Below, piece by piece: positions 23,428-31,206 of a stretch of 41,039 nt of DNA. Source of the stretch: Oscillospiraceae bacterium (GTDB lineage Bacteria > Bacillota > Clostridia > Oscillospirales > Oscillospiraceae). The notes under the pieces are model-generated. The model was not told the DNA's origin, did no database searches, and worked only from the letters and a program-made list of their open reading frames with translations. Position numbers and translations under genes: made by a program. Each line of letters opens with the position of its first letter. Within the stretch, counting starts at the first letter, position 1. The stretch lies in the NCBI GenBank assembly GCA_017455685.1, contig JAFSZH010000044.1:1-41039 (forward strand), written 5' to 3'.

Positions 23428-24521
23428 ATGACCTCCAGTCCCCGGGCTACGGTCCGGATAAAGTCCTGCACGTTGGTGACCATGGTGGTGGCCGCCAGAC
23501 TACCCCGGTCCAGCAGCTTGTTCACCACGAATTCCGCCGCGTCCACCGCGTAGAGATACACCGGCCGCACCGTCCCGTCGGGCAGCACCCGGAAGGAGGG
23601 CGTCATGTTCCCCACGGCGATGGTGTGGAGCATGGTGGCCAGACAGATCACGGTGGTGGCCGGGCGGATCATGTCCCGCATGGCGCTCTGGGCAGCGTAG
23701 GCGTCGCCCACCACCTCCGGCAGCGGGCCGTCGTCCCGGACGGACCCGGCCAGAACGAAAGGCACCCCCTGCTCCACGCAGGCGGCCATGATGCCGTCGT
23801 GAAGGTCGTACTCCCGGAGGAAGGCGGGGATGGAGCCGCAGCGCCGTACCTTGTTGATCACGTCCAGATGGTTATAATGCCCGTTGGGCATCGAACGCTG
23901 AGTATAGATGTCCTGGCCCAGAGCGGTGTGGAGCAGCGCCCCCTCCAGGTCGTGGGTGGCCAGGGCGTTTCCGGCCAGCAGGCCGTGGCAGTAGCCGTTT
24001 CTGATCAGCGCGGCCATGCACTTCCGGGCTCCGGCGTCAAAGGCAAAGGCCGGGCCCATGACCCACAGCACCCGGCCGTGGTCCTTTTCATAGCGCAGCA
24101 GGTCGATCAGCGCATCGTAGTCTTTGGCATAGGAGGTCTCCCGGCTGCGGCCCAGCCGGAAGGCGAACTGGTCCTCCAGCGCGGCCGCGGCGGACTGAAA
24201 GCCCTCCGCGTGGACGTAAACGCCCTCCTCGCCCCGCTCGGTGCGGCCCAGGACCACCCGGTCGCCCTTCTTCAGATTGCGGTTCTCCACCACGTCCAGC
24301 CGTCCGTCCGGGCGCAGCACCACGCTGGAATCCATGCGGCTCTCCTCCGCCAGAGTCCAGACGCCGTCGATCTTGAAATATTCCGGGAACATGGAGGTGC
24401 TGTGGTAGCCCTCCGGGGCGATCCCATCGGCCTCCGCCGCGGCCAGCCGCACGTCGGGGGCAGCGGCAAGTCCGGGAAGAGAAAAGTCCGGGGCGGTATA
24501 CGGGGGCAGTACAAACGACAT
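23424..24521 (-). CDS. Ornithine cyclodeaminase-like protein (TIGR00300/LOR-SDH type)
   Basis: 365 residues. The C-terminal two thirds carry landmarks of the TIGR00300 family: [65 protein letters not shown] and [11 protein letters not shown]. The N-terminal part matches the LOR/SDH conserved domain. The archaeal member and the C-terminal half of cyanobacterial AgrE act as ornithine cyclodeaminases, giving proline and ammonia. Lying between arginine deiminase and ornithine carbamoyltransferase, it would drain ornithine to proline. I recall the family being named nickel-pincer-nucleotide dependent in some annotations, but cannot confirm it here. The start follows AGGAGGAAC. Confidence 0.82.
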   Translation of the reverse strand: MSFVLPPYTAPDFSLPGLAAAPDVRLAAAEADGIAPEGYHSTSMFPEYFKIDGVWTLAEESRMDSSVVLRPDGRLDVVENRNLKKGDRVVLGRTERGEEGVYVHAEGFQSAAAALEDQFAFRLGRSRETSYAKDYDALIDLLRYEKDHGRVLWVMGPAFAFDAGARKCMAALIRNGYCHGLLAGNALATHDLEGALLHTALGQDIYTQRSMPNGHYNHLDVINKVRRCGSIPAFLREYDLHDGIMAACVEQGVPFVLAGSVRDDGPLPEVVGDAYAAQSAMRDMIRPATTVICLATMLHTIAVGNMTPSFRVLPDGTVRPVYLYAVDAAEFVVNKLLDRGSLAATTMVTNVQDFIRTVARGLEVI

Positions 24522-24546
24522 GGCTGTTCCTCCTGTAAATATTATG

Positions 24547-25767
24547 TCAACTGATGCGCAGCAGCGGCATGGTCATGCACCGGGGTCCGCCCCGGCCCCG
24601 GGACAGCTCGGAGCTGGACATTTCGATGACCTCCAGACCGTTGTCGCGCAGGGCCTGATTGGTCACCTGGTTCCTGTCGTAGACGATGACCCGGCCCGGC
24701 GCCACGCACAGGGCGTTGGCCCCGTCGTTCCACTGCTCCCGCTCCGAGGCGATGGCGTCCCGGCCGCCGCAGCGGATCAGCGTCACTTTATCCAGTCCCA
24801 GCAGCTCCGAGAGCACCCGGTCCAGCGGCTCGGTCCGCTCCGTTACCCGGAGGCGGCCCCGCTCCCCCGGGGTGACGGAGAAGAGGCGCATGCTTTCCAG
24901 CGCGCCGGGATGGACGGTGAACTTGTCCCGGTCCACCTGGGTGAACACGGTGTCCAGATGCATATAGGCCCGGATCCGGGGGATCTCCATCGCCAGGATC
25001 TGCCGGACGGAGCAGCTCTCGTCGGCAAACAGGTTGGCCGCCAGCAGCTCCACGGCCTCCGGCGCCGTCCGCTGGGAGATGCCCAGGGCAAGGACCTTCT
25101 CGCTGAGGTTGAAAACGTCCCCGCCCTCCAGACTGAAGGGGCAGTTCCGGTCGAACCAGCGGCGGACCCTGCCGGCATAGTCCGGGTGATAGCGCATGAT
25201 ATAGTCGCCGTAAACGGTCTCCCGGCGGCGGGCCGGGGAGTACATGGCATGGACGCTGACCCCGTCGCCGATGCAGGCGAAGGGATCCCGGGTGAAGTAC
25301 AGGTTGGGCAGCGGGTCCAGGGTGTAGCTCCGGCTGCCGGAGAGCTGGGCCAGCGGGCTCTTCCTCGCCGGGTCCGGCAGCTCCCCCACGCCGACGCCGG
25401 TCATGGTCCGCACCACCAGCGCCAGATCGGAGCTCTCCGCGCACAGCAGCTCATAGAGCTCGGCGGCGTACCGCTGGGCGACGCCGCCGCCCTGGGCGAT
25501 AAAGTCCCGGACGAACTGCTCCCGGAGGCCGGGGACGGCCGTCAGCGTCTCCGCCATCAGCTCCTCCAGATAGACCACCTCCGCCCCCTCGGCCCGGAGC
25601 AGCCCGGCAAAGGTGTCGTGCTCCCGGCGGGCGGCGGTGAGATAGGGGATGTCGTCGAAGAGGAGCCGCTCCAGGTCTGTCGGAACGAGGTATTCCAGCT
25701 CCCGTCCCGGCCGGTGCAGCAGGACCCTGCGCAGGGGGCCCGTTTCGCTTTTGACGGAGATCGGCAT
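24547..25767 (-). CDS. arcA: Arginine deiminase
   Basis: 406 residues. It hydrolyses arginine to citrulline and ammonia in the cytoplasm. The catalytic set is complete: Asp161 (FTRDPF), Glu214 (SLEGGD), His270/Asp272 (YMHLDTVFT) and the nucleophile Cys397 (GRGGPRCMTMPL). The ATG at 25767 is chosen over the one at 25776, which abuts the GGGAGG site without spacing. It is first in a three-gene operon (25-bp gap to the next gene) with its own promoter. Together the genes convert arginine to citrulline, ornithine and proline. Confidence 0.95.
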   Translation of the reverse strand: MPISVKSETGPLRRVLLHRPGRELEYLVPTDLERLLFDDIPYLTAARREHDTFAGLLRAEGAEVVYLEELMAETLTAVPGLREQFVRDFIAQGGGVAQRYAAELYELLCAESSDLALVVRTMTGVGVGELPDPARKSPLAQLSGSRSYTLDPLPNLYFTRDPFACIGDGVSVHAMYSPARRRETVYGDYIMRYHPDYAGRVRRWFDRNCPFSLEGGDVFNLSEKVLALGISQRTAPEAVELLAANLFADESCSVRQILAMEIPRIRAYMHLDTVFTQVDRDKFTVHPGALESMRLFSVTPGERGRLRVTERTEPLDRVLSELLGLDKVTLIRCGGRDAIASEREQWNDGANALCVAPGRVIVYDRNQVTNQALRDNGLEVIEMSSSELSRGRGGPRCMTMPLLRIS

Positions 25768-25808
25768 AGACAGCATCCTCCCGTTTCGGTTTTATGGCTT
25801 ACAAAAGC

Positions 25809-25837
25809 ATCATACCACAGCTTTCCCCCGGTGAAAA
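25809..25837 (-). promoter_or_regulatory. Candidate promoter of the arginine operon
   Basis: On the minus strand TTTTCA (25837-25832), 17-bp spacer, TATGAT (25814-25809), about 42 bp before the arcA start. It lies immediately after the terminator of the upstream CPBP gene. Confidence 0.55.
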
Positions 25838-25874
25838 GAAAAAAACATCCTGCGCGGGTCTCCGCGCAGGATGT
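25838..25874 (-). terminator. Intrinsic terminator after the CPBP protease gene
   Basis: A perfect 13-bp stem (25862-25874 with 25845-25857), loop GAGA on the minus strand, followed by a U7 run. Confidence 0.9.
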
Positions 25875-25881
25875 TGCTGCG

Positions 25882-26784
25882 TTATTCTTCCGTATTCTCT
25901 TTCCGGCGGGCGAACCACACCAGCGCCCACGCCGCCAGAAGCAGCAGCGGCAGGCCGCCCAGGATGCCCGTGGGCGCAGGGCCCACGAAGGGGTCCCCGC
26001 CGTCTGTGGATACCAGTGAGCCCAGGGCCGCGATGCCGTTGACCGCCCCGTGGGCGATGGCTGCCGGGATCACGCTGCCGGTTTTGACCGTGAGCCAGGT
26101 GAGCAGCGTGCCCAACGCCACGCAGAAAACACACATGGCGGCGATGCCCGTCCAGGGGTAGCCGGGGTAACCCAGGCCGTAGTTATGCCCCATGATCGTC
26201 AGCGGGGCGTGCCACAGTCCCCAGATCACACCGCCCAGCAGCAGGGCCGGGACCGGCTTCATCTTCTTCAGGAGCCGGGGCATCATGTAGCCCCGCCAGC
26301 CCCATTCCTCTCCCAGGGAGGGGACCAGATTGATAATCCCGCCCAGCAGGAAGGCCTGGACCGCCTGAATGGCCAGGAGCATGCTCATGGGCACCGCCTG
26401 GGCCTCGTAGGGCATGCCGGCGGCCTCCATGGTCTGCCGGAAATAGGGGGCGCTCCAGTCCAGCTTCGCCGGGAACGCCAGATAGTACACCGCAGCGCCG
26501 GCCACCGTGAGCAGGCCCGGGCCGAAGTAGGCCAGAAGATACTTCCCCACGCTGCCCCGGAATCGGGGACGGAGCATCATATCCCGAAAGCCCTCCCGGG
26601 TGAGCAGCCGGGTCAGAAGCATGCCCAGCGCGGGAAAGAACATGCACCCCATCACCAGCAGCTGGATGATCTGATCGGACAGGTCTGCCGTCACTCTGGG
26701 CAGGATCACCCCGATCTCAAAGGCCCAGCTCAGGGAAAACGTGATCAGAATATAGACCCAGACTCTGTTATCCTTCTTTTCCAT
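25882..26784 (-). CDS. CPBP-family (CAAX protease/bacteriocin-processing type) membrane protein
   Basis: 300 residues with about 8 membrane spans. The Abi/CPBP motifs are present: EEWGWRG (motif 1, the EExxxR pattern), WGLWHAP (motif 2) and HGAVNG (motif 3). The family includes glutamic-type membrane endopeptidases and bacteriocin self-immunity proteins; the substrate is unknown. The start follows GGAGGTAAAAC. The upstream DUF1648 gene ends 3 bp before it, so the two form a tight pair. Confidence 0.88.
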   Translation of the reverse strand: MEKKDNRVWVYILITFSLSWAFEIGVILPRVTADLSDQIIQLLVMGCMFFPALGMLLTRLLTREGFRDMMLRPRFRGSVGKYLLAYFGPGLLTVAGAAVYYLAFPAKLDWSAPYFRQTMEAAGMPYEAQAVPMSMLLAIQAVQAFLLGGIINLVPSLGEEWGWRGYMMPRLLKKMKPVPALLLGGVIWGLWHAPLTIMGHNYGLGYPGYPWTGIAAMCVFCVALGTLLTWLTVKTGSVIPAAIAHGAVNGIAALGSLVSTDGGDPFVGPAPTGILGGLPLLLLAAWALVWFARRKENTEE

Positions 26785-26787
26785 GTT

Positions 26788-27312
26788 TTACCTCCAGAGA
26801 AACAGCCGCACCATGTAACGCAGCATGGGGACGGCTACCAGCACCAGCACCAGCCAGGGGGCGGCGGCCATGAGAGGGCTCGCCGAGCCGAAGGAGACCA
26901 GCAGCAGCTCGCCGGCAAACAGCAGCGACATGCTGATGCGCATGTCCGAGAGAAAATCCCGCATGAGTCGGTAGTTCTGCACGGTGTTGGAGCTGTTGAG
27001 CTTGCGCCCCAGGAAGCGGATGCGGAAGCCGCTGTTCCAGCTCCTGGGGAAATACCCGATGATCCACAGCGTGAGATTGACGACGGCATACACCGCGATC
27101 AGCGCGATCAGCGTCCCCTTGCTCCCCCAGCTGGTAACGTTGCCCTTGCCGTCCATCTGCATGGGGACCTGATCGGGGATCTGCTTCCAGCCCGCGGCCA
27201 GAAGGATCACCGACACCAGGAAGAATACCCAGGGAAGGATCCCCGAAATGACGTGGTACACCGTGGTGGGTCCGCAGTACTGCTCCACCTGTCTTCTGTC
27301 GGGAAAACGCAT
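26788..27312 (-). CDS. DUF1648/SdpI-like membrane protein
   Basis: 174 residues with about four membrane spans. WKQIPDQVPMQMDGKGNV then TSWGSKG is the DUF1648 signature found in SdpI-type immunity proteins and related membrane proteins. Here it is shorter than SdpI and has a cytoplasmic-looking loop (RIRFLGRKLNSSNTVQNYR). The start follows GGAGAGAGG. It is paired with the CPBP-family gene; an immunity or envelope stress role is inference only. Confidence 0.72.
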   Translation of the reverse strand: MRFPDRRQVEQYCGPTTVYHVISGILPWVFFLVSVILLAAGWKQIPDQVPMQMDGKGNVTSWGSKGTLIALIAVYAVVNLTLWIIGYFPRSWNSGFRIRFLGRKLNSSNTVQNYRLMRDFLSDMRISMSLLFAGELLLVSFGSASPLMAAAPWLVLVLVAVPMLRYMVRLFLWR

Positions 27313-27371
27313 GGGCCCTCTCTCCTCTCAGCTGTCACGCGGCCGCGGGTCCTGCGGCCGGAGAACGTCAT

Positions 27372-27695
27372 TTACTCTGCGAACTTGACCGCTGTGCCGT
27401 AAGCCATGACCTCCGCCGCTCCCTGCATAACGGCGGCGGAAGCATAGCGGACGTTGACCACCGCGTCAGCGCCGAGGGTCTCCGCCTCCTCCACCATTCT
27501 CTTGGTGGCAAGCGCCCGGGCCTCGTTCATCATCTCATTATACGCCTTCAGTTCGCCGCCGACAAGGGTCTTGAAGCCCTGCGTGATGTCTTTCCCGATG
27601 TTTTTCGACTGGATGGTGCTGCCCTTGACCAGGCCCAGCATCTCCAGCTTCTTGCCTGAAATGTAATCAGTATTTACCAAGATCATCTTCTTCAC
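27372..27695 (-). CDS. YbjQ/UPF0145 family protein
   Basis: 107 residues, single domain. ILVNTDYISGKKLEMLGLV at the N-terminus and the central AYNEMMNEARALATKRMV helix followed by GADAVVNVRY are typical of the YbjQ family, which forms a pentamer-like shell; function is not established. The GTG at 27695 sits 2 nt after AAGGAG, and the ATG at 27686 may be the real start. Either start overlaps the 3' end of the small membrane protein gene by 20-29 bp, so the genes are coupled. It is last in the SPFH operon. Confidence 0.82.
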   Translation of the reverse strand: MKKMILVNTDYISGKKLEMLGLVKGSTIQSKNIGKDITQGFKTLVGGELKAYNEMMNEARALATKRMVEEAETLGADAVVNVRYASAAVMQGAAEVMAYGTAVKFAE

Positions 27696-27891
27696 CGCTC
27701 CTTATTTCTTTGATTCTTTGGATACATACGCCTATCATGACAGCCGCCAGCACAGCCGGGAGGACCCCGAGCAGGATCCTCACCGCACCGGAGAGCAGCC
27801 GGATGACCAGTGTGAAAAACAGGATATAATACGCCGTGACCAGCACCGTCACCAGGATAGGTGCGATCATTTTCTTTCCGTGTCCGCTCAT
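27667..27891 (-). CDS. Small two-span membrane protein
   Basis: 74 residues: a short charged start (SGHGKK), two hydrophobic segments (about 9-31 and 34-53), and an acidic C-terminal tail (KEIRSGEEDDLGKY). The start follows GAGGCGGGG. I do not recognise a family. It lies between the ribbon-helix-helix gene and the YbjQ gene, overlapping the latter, and so belongs to the SPFH operon. Confidence 0.65.
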   Translation of the reverse strand: MSGHGKKMIAPILVTVLVTAYYILFFTLVIRLLSGAVRILLGVLPAVLAAVMIGVCIQRIKEIRSGEEDDLGKY

Positions 27892-27901
27892 GTTCCCCGC
27901 C

Positions 27902-28111
27902 TCACTCGATGTTCAGCTCCGGGGGCACGTCCAGCTCGGTGGAAACGTAGCGCCCGTTCTTTTTCCGCTGCCGGACGCACTCCGTGAGCAGGTATTCGAT
28001 CTGCCCGTTCACGGAGCGAAAATCGTCCTCGGCCCAGGCGGCGATGGCGTCATAGAGCCTGGGCGACAGGCGCAGCGGCACCTGCTTCTTGCCTTTTTCG
28101 ACGTCAGCCAT
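27902..28111 (-). CDS. Arc-type ribbon-helix-helix protein
   Basis: 69 residues. [20 protein letters not shown] gives the beta-strand and first helix of a ribbon-helix-helix fold, then [19 protein letters not shown] gives the second helix. The family binds DNA as a dimer of strands. The start lies 1 bp after the SPFH stop, so translation is coupled. A likely role is autoregulation of this operon through the palindrome at 29144-29162; that is inference. Confidence 0.78.
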   Translation of the reverse strand: MADVEKGKKQVPLRLSPRLYDAIAAWAEDDFRSVNGQIEYLLTECVRQRKKNGRYVSTELDVPPELNIE

Positions 28112-28112
28112 G

Positions 28113-29117
28113 TCAGTACAGGGTGCCGGTGTTCACGATGGGCTGGGCGTCGTGGTTGCCGCAGAGCACCACCAGCAGGTTGGAGACCATGGCGGCCTTC
28201 CGCTCCTCGTCCAGCTGCACCATGCCGCCTTCGTTGAGCCGTTCCAGTGCCATTTCCACCATGCCCACGGCGCCGTCCACGATCATCTTGCGCGCGTCGA
28301 TGATGGCGCTGGCCTGCTGCCGCTGGAGCATCACCGCGGCGATCTCGGTGGCATAGGCCAGGTAGGTGATCCTCGCCTCGATGACCTGGATGCCGGCCTC
28401 CTCCACACGGGCCTGGATCTCCTGGCGGATCCGCTCGGCTACCAGCTCGCTGGAGCCCCGCAGGCTGCCGTCGTCGGCTACGCCGTCGCCGGTGGTGTCC
28501 ACGTTGGGCGCCACGTCGGAGGGATAGAGCCGCACGATGTTGCGCAGGGCGCTGTCGCACTGCAGGGACAGATACTCCTTGTAGTTGTCCACGTTGAACA
28601 CCGCCTTGGCGGTGTCGGTGACGCGCCACATGACCGCAATGCCGATCTCCACCGGGTTGCCCAGGCAGTCGTTGATCTTCTGCCGGGAGTTATTCAGGGT
28701 CATGATCTTCAGGGAGATCTTCTTGTCCATGACGGCCTCCGCCTGGACGGCCTGGCCCCCCGCGTTGAGAACGATGCCGTGCTTGCCACCGTCCACGTCG
28801 CCGCTCTGGTTGAGCTTGGTGCGGGCCGCAGGGTTCACCGCCGTGCAGAAGGGATTGACCCAGTAAAAGCCCTCGCCCTTCAGCGTGCCGACATACTTGC
28901 CGAACAGGGTCAGCACCAGGGCCTCCTGGGGCTTGAGCACCTTCAGTCCGCAGAGAGGGATCCACCCGAACGAAAGCACCAGGATGCTCACGATCATCAG
29001 CACCACGCTGTTCTGGATCCCCATGACCAGTCCGATCATAGCCAGCACATACAGCCCCAGGACTCCCAGCAGAGCTGTCATACCGTTCTTCCTGTCGGAA
29101 ATGATTTTTTCAGTCAT
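28113..29117 (-). CDS. SPFH/Band 7 domain membrane protein
   Basis: 334 residues. Two N-terminal membrane spans (about 14-55) precede the SPFH domain, recognisable by [23 protein letters not shown] (given in two parts: [29 protein letters not shown]), [19 protein letters not shown] and a helical tail. Family members oligomerise in membrane microdomains as scaffolds for proteases and transporters. An Asp/Gly-rich insert ([11 protein letters not shown], about 215-225) is unusual. The start follows AGGAGGCATATGAG. It heads the operon SPFH, ribbon-helix-helix, small membrane protein, YbjQ. Confidence 0.88.
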   Translation of the reverse strand: MTEKIISDRKNGMTALLGVLGLYVLAMIGLVMGIQNSVVLMIVSILVLSFGWIPLCGLKVLKPQEALVLTLFGKYVGTLKGEGFYWVNPFCTAVNPAARTKLNQSGDVDGGKHGIVLNAGGQAVQAEAVMDKKISLKIMTLNNSRQKINDCLGNPVEIGIAVMWRVTDTAKAVFNVDNYKEYLSLQCDSALRNIVRLYPSDVAPNVDTTGDGVADDGSLRGSSELVAERIRQEIQARVEEAGIQVIEARITYLAYATEIAAVMLQRQQASAIIDARKMIVDGAVGMVEMALERLNEGGMVQLDEERKAAMVSNLLVVLCGNHDAQPIVNTGTLY

Positions 29118-29143
29118 CTCATATGCCTCCTCGCATATTTATT

Positions 29144-29182
29144 TGATATCTAATTGATATCATATTATATTCTTTTTGTCAA
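29144..29182 (-). promoter_or_regulatory. Promoter and palindromic operator of the SPFH operon
   Basis: On the minus strand TTGACA (29182-29177) with TATCAA (29159-29154) at 17 bp. The -10 lies within the 19-bp palindrome TGATATCTAATTGATATCA (29144-29162), so a bound regulator would block the promoter. The same segment also reads as a direct repeat TTGATATC-TAA-TTGATATC-like unit. Confidence 0.6.
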
Positions 29183-29195
29183 GGTTTTCCACGTG

Positions 29196-29219
29196 AAAAA
29201 ACCGCCCAAAAGGGCGGTT
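29196..29219 (-). terminator. Intrinsic terminator after the Nudix gene
   Basis: AACCGCCC (29200-29207) pairs with GGGCGGTT (29212-29219); a U-run follows on the minus strand. Confidence 0.88.
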
Positions 29220-29229
29220 AGGAATTTGT

Positions 29230-29709
29230 CTATATTTCCAGTTCCCGGCCGTCCAGAGCGGCGGAGACCAGCTCGTCCCCCCGGTAGACCAGCTTCAGAG
29301 AGAAGAAGGGGGCGTCCTCCTCCAGCAGCTTCAGAAAGATCCTGTCCCCCTGCCAGAGGGTCAGGTCGTACAGGTCCTTTTTGCGGATCCAGGCCAGCTC
29401 CCCCTCGGCGCTGGGGATCTGCTCTCCCTCCCAGTCGTCGGAGGTGAAAAGGTGCATATACTCGCAGCCCCATTCGTCGGACACGAAGGTGACGACGCCC
29501 CGGAAGCGCCAGGAGCGGAGCGTCAGACCCGTTTCCTCCCGCACTTCCCGGAGCAGGCATTCCTCCGGGCTCTCCCCCGGCTCGAACTTGCCCCCCACGC
29601 CGATCCACTTGTCCTTGTTCTCGTCCACCGCCTTTTTGGTGCGGTGCATCATCAGATACTGATCTCCCCGCTCCAGATGGCAGAGCGTAGACAGCCGCGG
29701 CTCCATCAT
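29230..29709 (-). CDS. Nudix hydrolase (MutT/8-oxo-dGTP diphosphatase-like)
   Basis: 159 residues. The Nudix box runs from Gly40 to Leu62 with Glu46, Arg54-Glu55 and Glu58-Glu59 in place (REVREETGL end). The N-terminal STLCHLERGDQYLMMHRTKK and the later WIRKKDLYDLTLWQGD resemble the Firmicute 8-oxo-dGTP diphosphatase group, so sanitising oxidised nucleotides is the likely role, though substrate calls in this family are unreliable. The start overlaps the stop of the RluA-type gene by 4 bp. Confidence 0.87.
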   Translation of the reverse strand: MMEPRLSTLCHLERGDQYLMMHRTKKAVDENKDKWIGVGGKFEPGESPEECLLREVREETGLTLRSWRFRGVVTFVSDEWGCEYMHLFTSDDWEGEQIPSAEGELAWIRKKDLYDLTLWQGDRIFLKLLEEDAPFFSLKLVYRGDELVSAALDGRELEI

Positions 29710-30356
29710 TCTTTCTCCTCCCTGTCAAAGAGCGTCCACGGCTCCGCCGCCGGGGGCGCTTTCGCAAACTCCATCCGCTCCCCGGTGACCGGGTGGGGAA
29801 AGGCCAGCCGCCGGGACCAGAGGGCCAGCGGTCCGCTCTCGCCCGGGAGACCGTATTTCCCGTCCCCCCACAACGGCGTGCCCAGATGGGCGAACTGGCA
29901 GCGGATCTGGTGGGTCCGGCCGGTGATCAGCCGGATCTCCGTCAGGGCAAGGCCCTCCCGCTCCTGTAAAACGGTATAGGCCAGCGCCGATTCCTTCACG
30001 TCCTTCCCCGGCCCCGGGACCACAAAGGTCATCCTCCGCCGGGCATCGTGGAAAAGAAAGTCCCGGAGCTCGCCGGACTTCTCCGCCGGGACGCCCCGGA
30101 GCACGGCCCGGTACGTTTTTTCCACCCGGTCCTCCCGGATATACCGGCTCAGGTCCGCGGCTGCATGGCGGGTGCGGGCATAGACCATGACGCCCCCGGC
30201 GGCGGCGTCCAGCCGGTGGACGGTGCAGATCTTCGCCGCCGCGTCTCCCAGTTCGGCGCGGAGCTGCTCCGGCATGCCGCCCGGCTCGTCGGTGGACAGC
30301 ACCCCGGCGGGCTTGACGCAGACGACGATCTTGTTGTCCCGATACAGTATTTCCAT
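29706..30356 (-). CDS. RluA-family pseudouridine synthase
   Basis: 216 residues, a single catalytic domain without the S4 domain. VHRLDAAAGGV contains the catalytic Asp50 (usually HRLDRxTSG, so the loop is atypical), then KTYRAVLRG and the C-terminal LITGRTHQIRCQFAHLG. It modifies uridine in rRNA or tRNA; the target is not predictable. The ATG at 30356 follows AGAGGTG and fits the family start (EILYRDNKIVVCVKPAGVLS); longer frames upstream have no support. It is co-transcribed with the Nudix gene. Confidence 0.88.
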   Translation of the reverse strand: MEILYRDNKIVVCVKPAGVLSTDEPGGMPEQLRAELGDAAAKICTVHRLDAAAGGVMVYARTRHAAADLSRYIREDRVEKTYRAVLRGVPAEKSGELRDFLFHDARRRMTFVVPGPGKDVKESALAYTVLQEREGLALTEIRLITGRTHQIRCQFAHLGTPLWGDGKYGLPGESGPLALWSRRLAFPHPVTGERMEFAKAPPAAEPWTLFDREEKE

Positions 30357-30375
30357 GGCGCACCTCTTTTTTATG

Positions 30376-30405
30376 ATTGTACCACGGCGGCGGCATACAG
30401 TGCAA
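30376..30405 (-). promoter_or_regulatory. Promoter of the RluA/Nudix pair
   Basis: On the minus strand TTGCAC (30405-30400), 18-bp spacer, TACAAT (30381-30376), 20 bp before the ATG. Confidence 0.6.
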
Positions 30406-30505
30406 AACAAGTTTTCCGGATTTTTCCTCTGATCGTTTTCCTTTCCCGGGGCATACTGTCTGCGGCGGCGTCCGGCCGCATTTTGAAAACGACGGGGGAA
30501 AGACA

Positions 30506-30691
30506 ATGGCAAATCTGACGGCAAAAGAGCTGACCGCTCTGGAGGACCAGATCGGCTGCGAAGCCACGCTGGTGAAGAAGTACGAGGCCATGGCCTGTCT
30601 TTGCAGTGACGCGAAGCTGCAGCAGGATCTCAACGACTTCGCCGCCAAGCACCGGGCACATTACAACTCGCTTGTGTCCTTTCTGAACTGA
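30506..30691 (+). CDS. Small helical protein, spore-coat-like partner
   Basis: 61 residues: ANLTAKELTALEDQIGCEAT, then LVKKYEAMACLCSDAKLQQD and AAKHRAHYNSLVSFLN. It is a two-helix, ferritin-like half, similar to short proteins found beside CotF-type spore coat genes. The start at 30506 follows GGGGGAAAG. A sporulation-type -10 (CATACTGT at 30452-30459) lies about 47 bp before the ATG, which would fit expression in the mother cell or forespore, but the -35 is unclear. It is followed after 16 bp by the CotF-like gene. Confidence 0.7.
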   Translation: MANLTAKELTALEDQIGCEATLVKKYEAMACLCSDAKLQQDLNDFAAKHRAHYNSLVSFLN

Positions 30692-30707
30692 ACAGGAGGA
30701 AAAGACC

Positions 30708-30986
30708 ATGGTGGATCCGAACAAATGCACCCAGTTTCTGGGCGACAGGGAGATCATGCAGGACGGACTGATCTCCCAGAAGCACATTGCCGAGGGGTAC
30801 AACACCTACGCCGGGGAGTGCGTCAGCGAACCGCTGCGCACCGCGTTTCTGAACATCCTCAACGAGGAACACGCCATCCAGGCCGACATTTTCTGCGACA
30901 TGCAGTCCCGGGGCTGGTATCCGGTGGAGAGCGCACCTCAGCAGAAGGTCGCCGCCGCCCGGCAGAAATTTGCTCAGCAACCCTGA
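30708..30986 (+). CDS. CotF-family spore coat protein
   Basis: 92 residues. FLGDREIMQDGLISQKHIAE, NTYAGECVSEPLRTAFLNIL and NEEHAIQADIFCDMQSRGWY follow the spore coat CotF pattern, ending in the typical AARQKFAQQ tail. It probably belongs to the spore coat in a spore-forming Clostridia; some members persist in lineages that do not visibly sporulate. It is the second gene of a two-gene unit, ribosome binding site AGGAGG, and repeat copy C follows 4 bp after the stop. Confidence 0.85.
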   Translation: MVDPNKCTQFLGDREIMQDGLISQKHIAEGYNTYAGECVSEPLRTAFLNILNEEHAIQADIFCDMQSRGWYPVESAPQQKVAAARQKFAQQP

Positions 30987-30990
30987 CGGG

Positions 30991-31152
30991 TCAAATGAGA
31001 TCCACTTCGTTGGGATCTCATTTGAAAAAGCTGCGGAGCGCTGCATGCACTTCGCACACTGGCGCTCCGAAAAGTATTTTCGCCGACGTACACGCCGCCG
31101 GCGAAAATGATCAAAACTGTATTTGCGCCTGCGGGCGCAAACTCTGCGAGGC
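30991..31152 (+). repeat. Structured dispersed repeat, copy C (after the CotF-like gene)
   Basis: The best preserved copy. HP1: TCAAATGAGATCC (30991-31003) with GGATCTCATTTGA (31013-31025), 13 bp perfect. HP2: CGGAGCGC (31034-31041) with GCGCTCCG (31062-31069). HP3: TTTTCGCCG (31077-31085) with CGGCGAAAA (31099-31107), loop including ACGTACACGCC. HP4: TTGCGCC (31123-31129) with GGCGCAA (31134-31140), then ACTCTGCGAGGC. Same orientation as copies A and B. Confidence 0.82.
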
Positions 31153-31166
31153 TTGAGCGGCAGAGG

Positions 31167-31193
31167 AAGGGGCTGTTAACTGCAGCCCCTTTT
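31167..31193. terminator. Bidirectional terminator between the coat genes and pdp
   Basis: AAGGGGCTG pairs with CAGCCCCTT around TTAACTG, followed by TTT on the plus strand. It serves the plus-strand coat genes and possibly the minus-strand pdp. Confidence 0.75.
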
Positions 31194-31206
31194 CATATAT
31201 ATCCTT

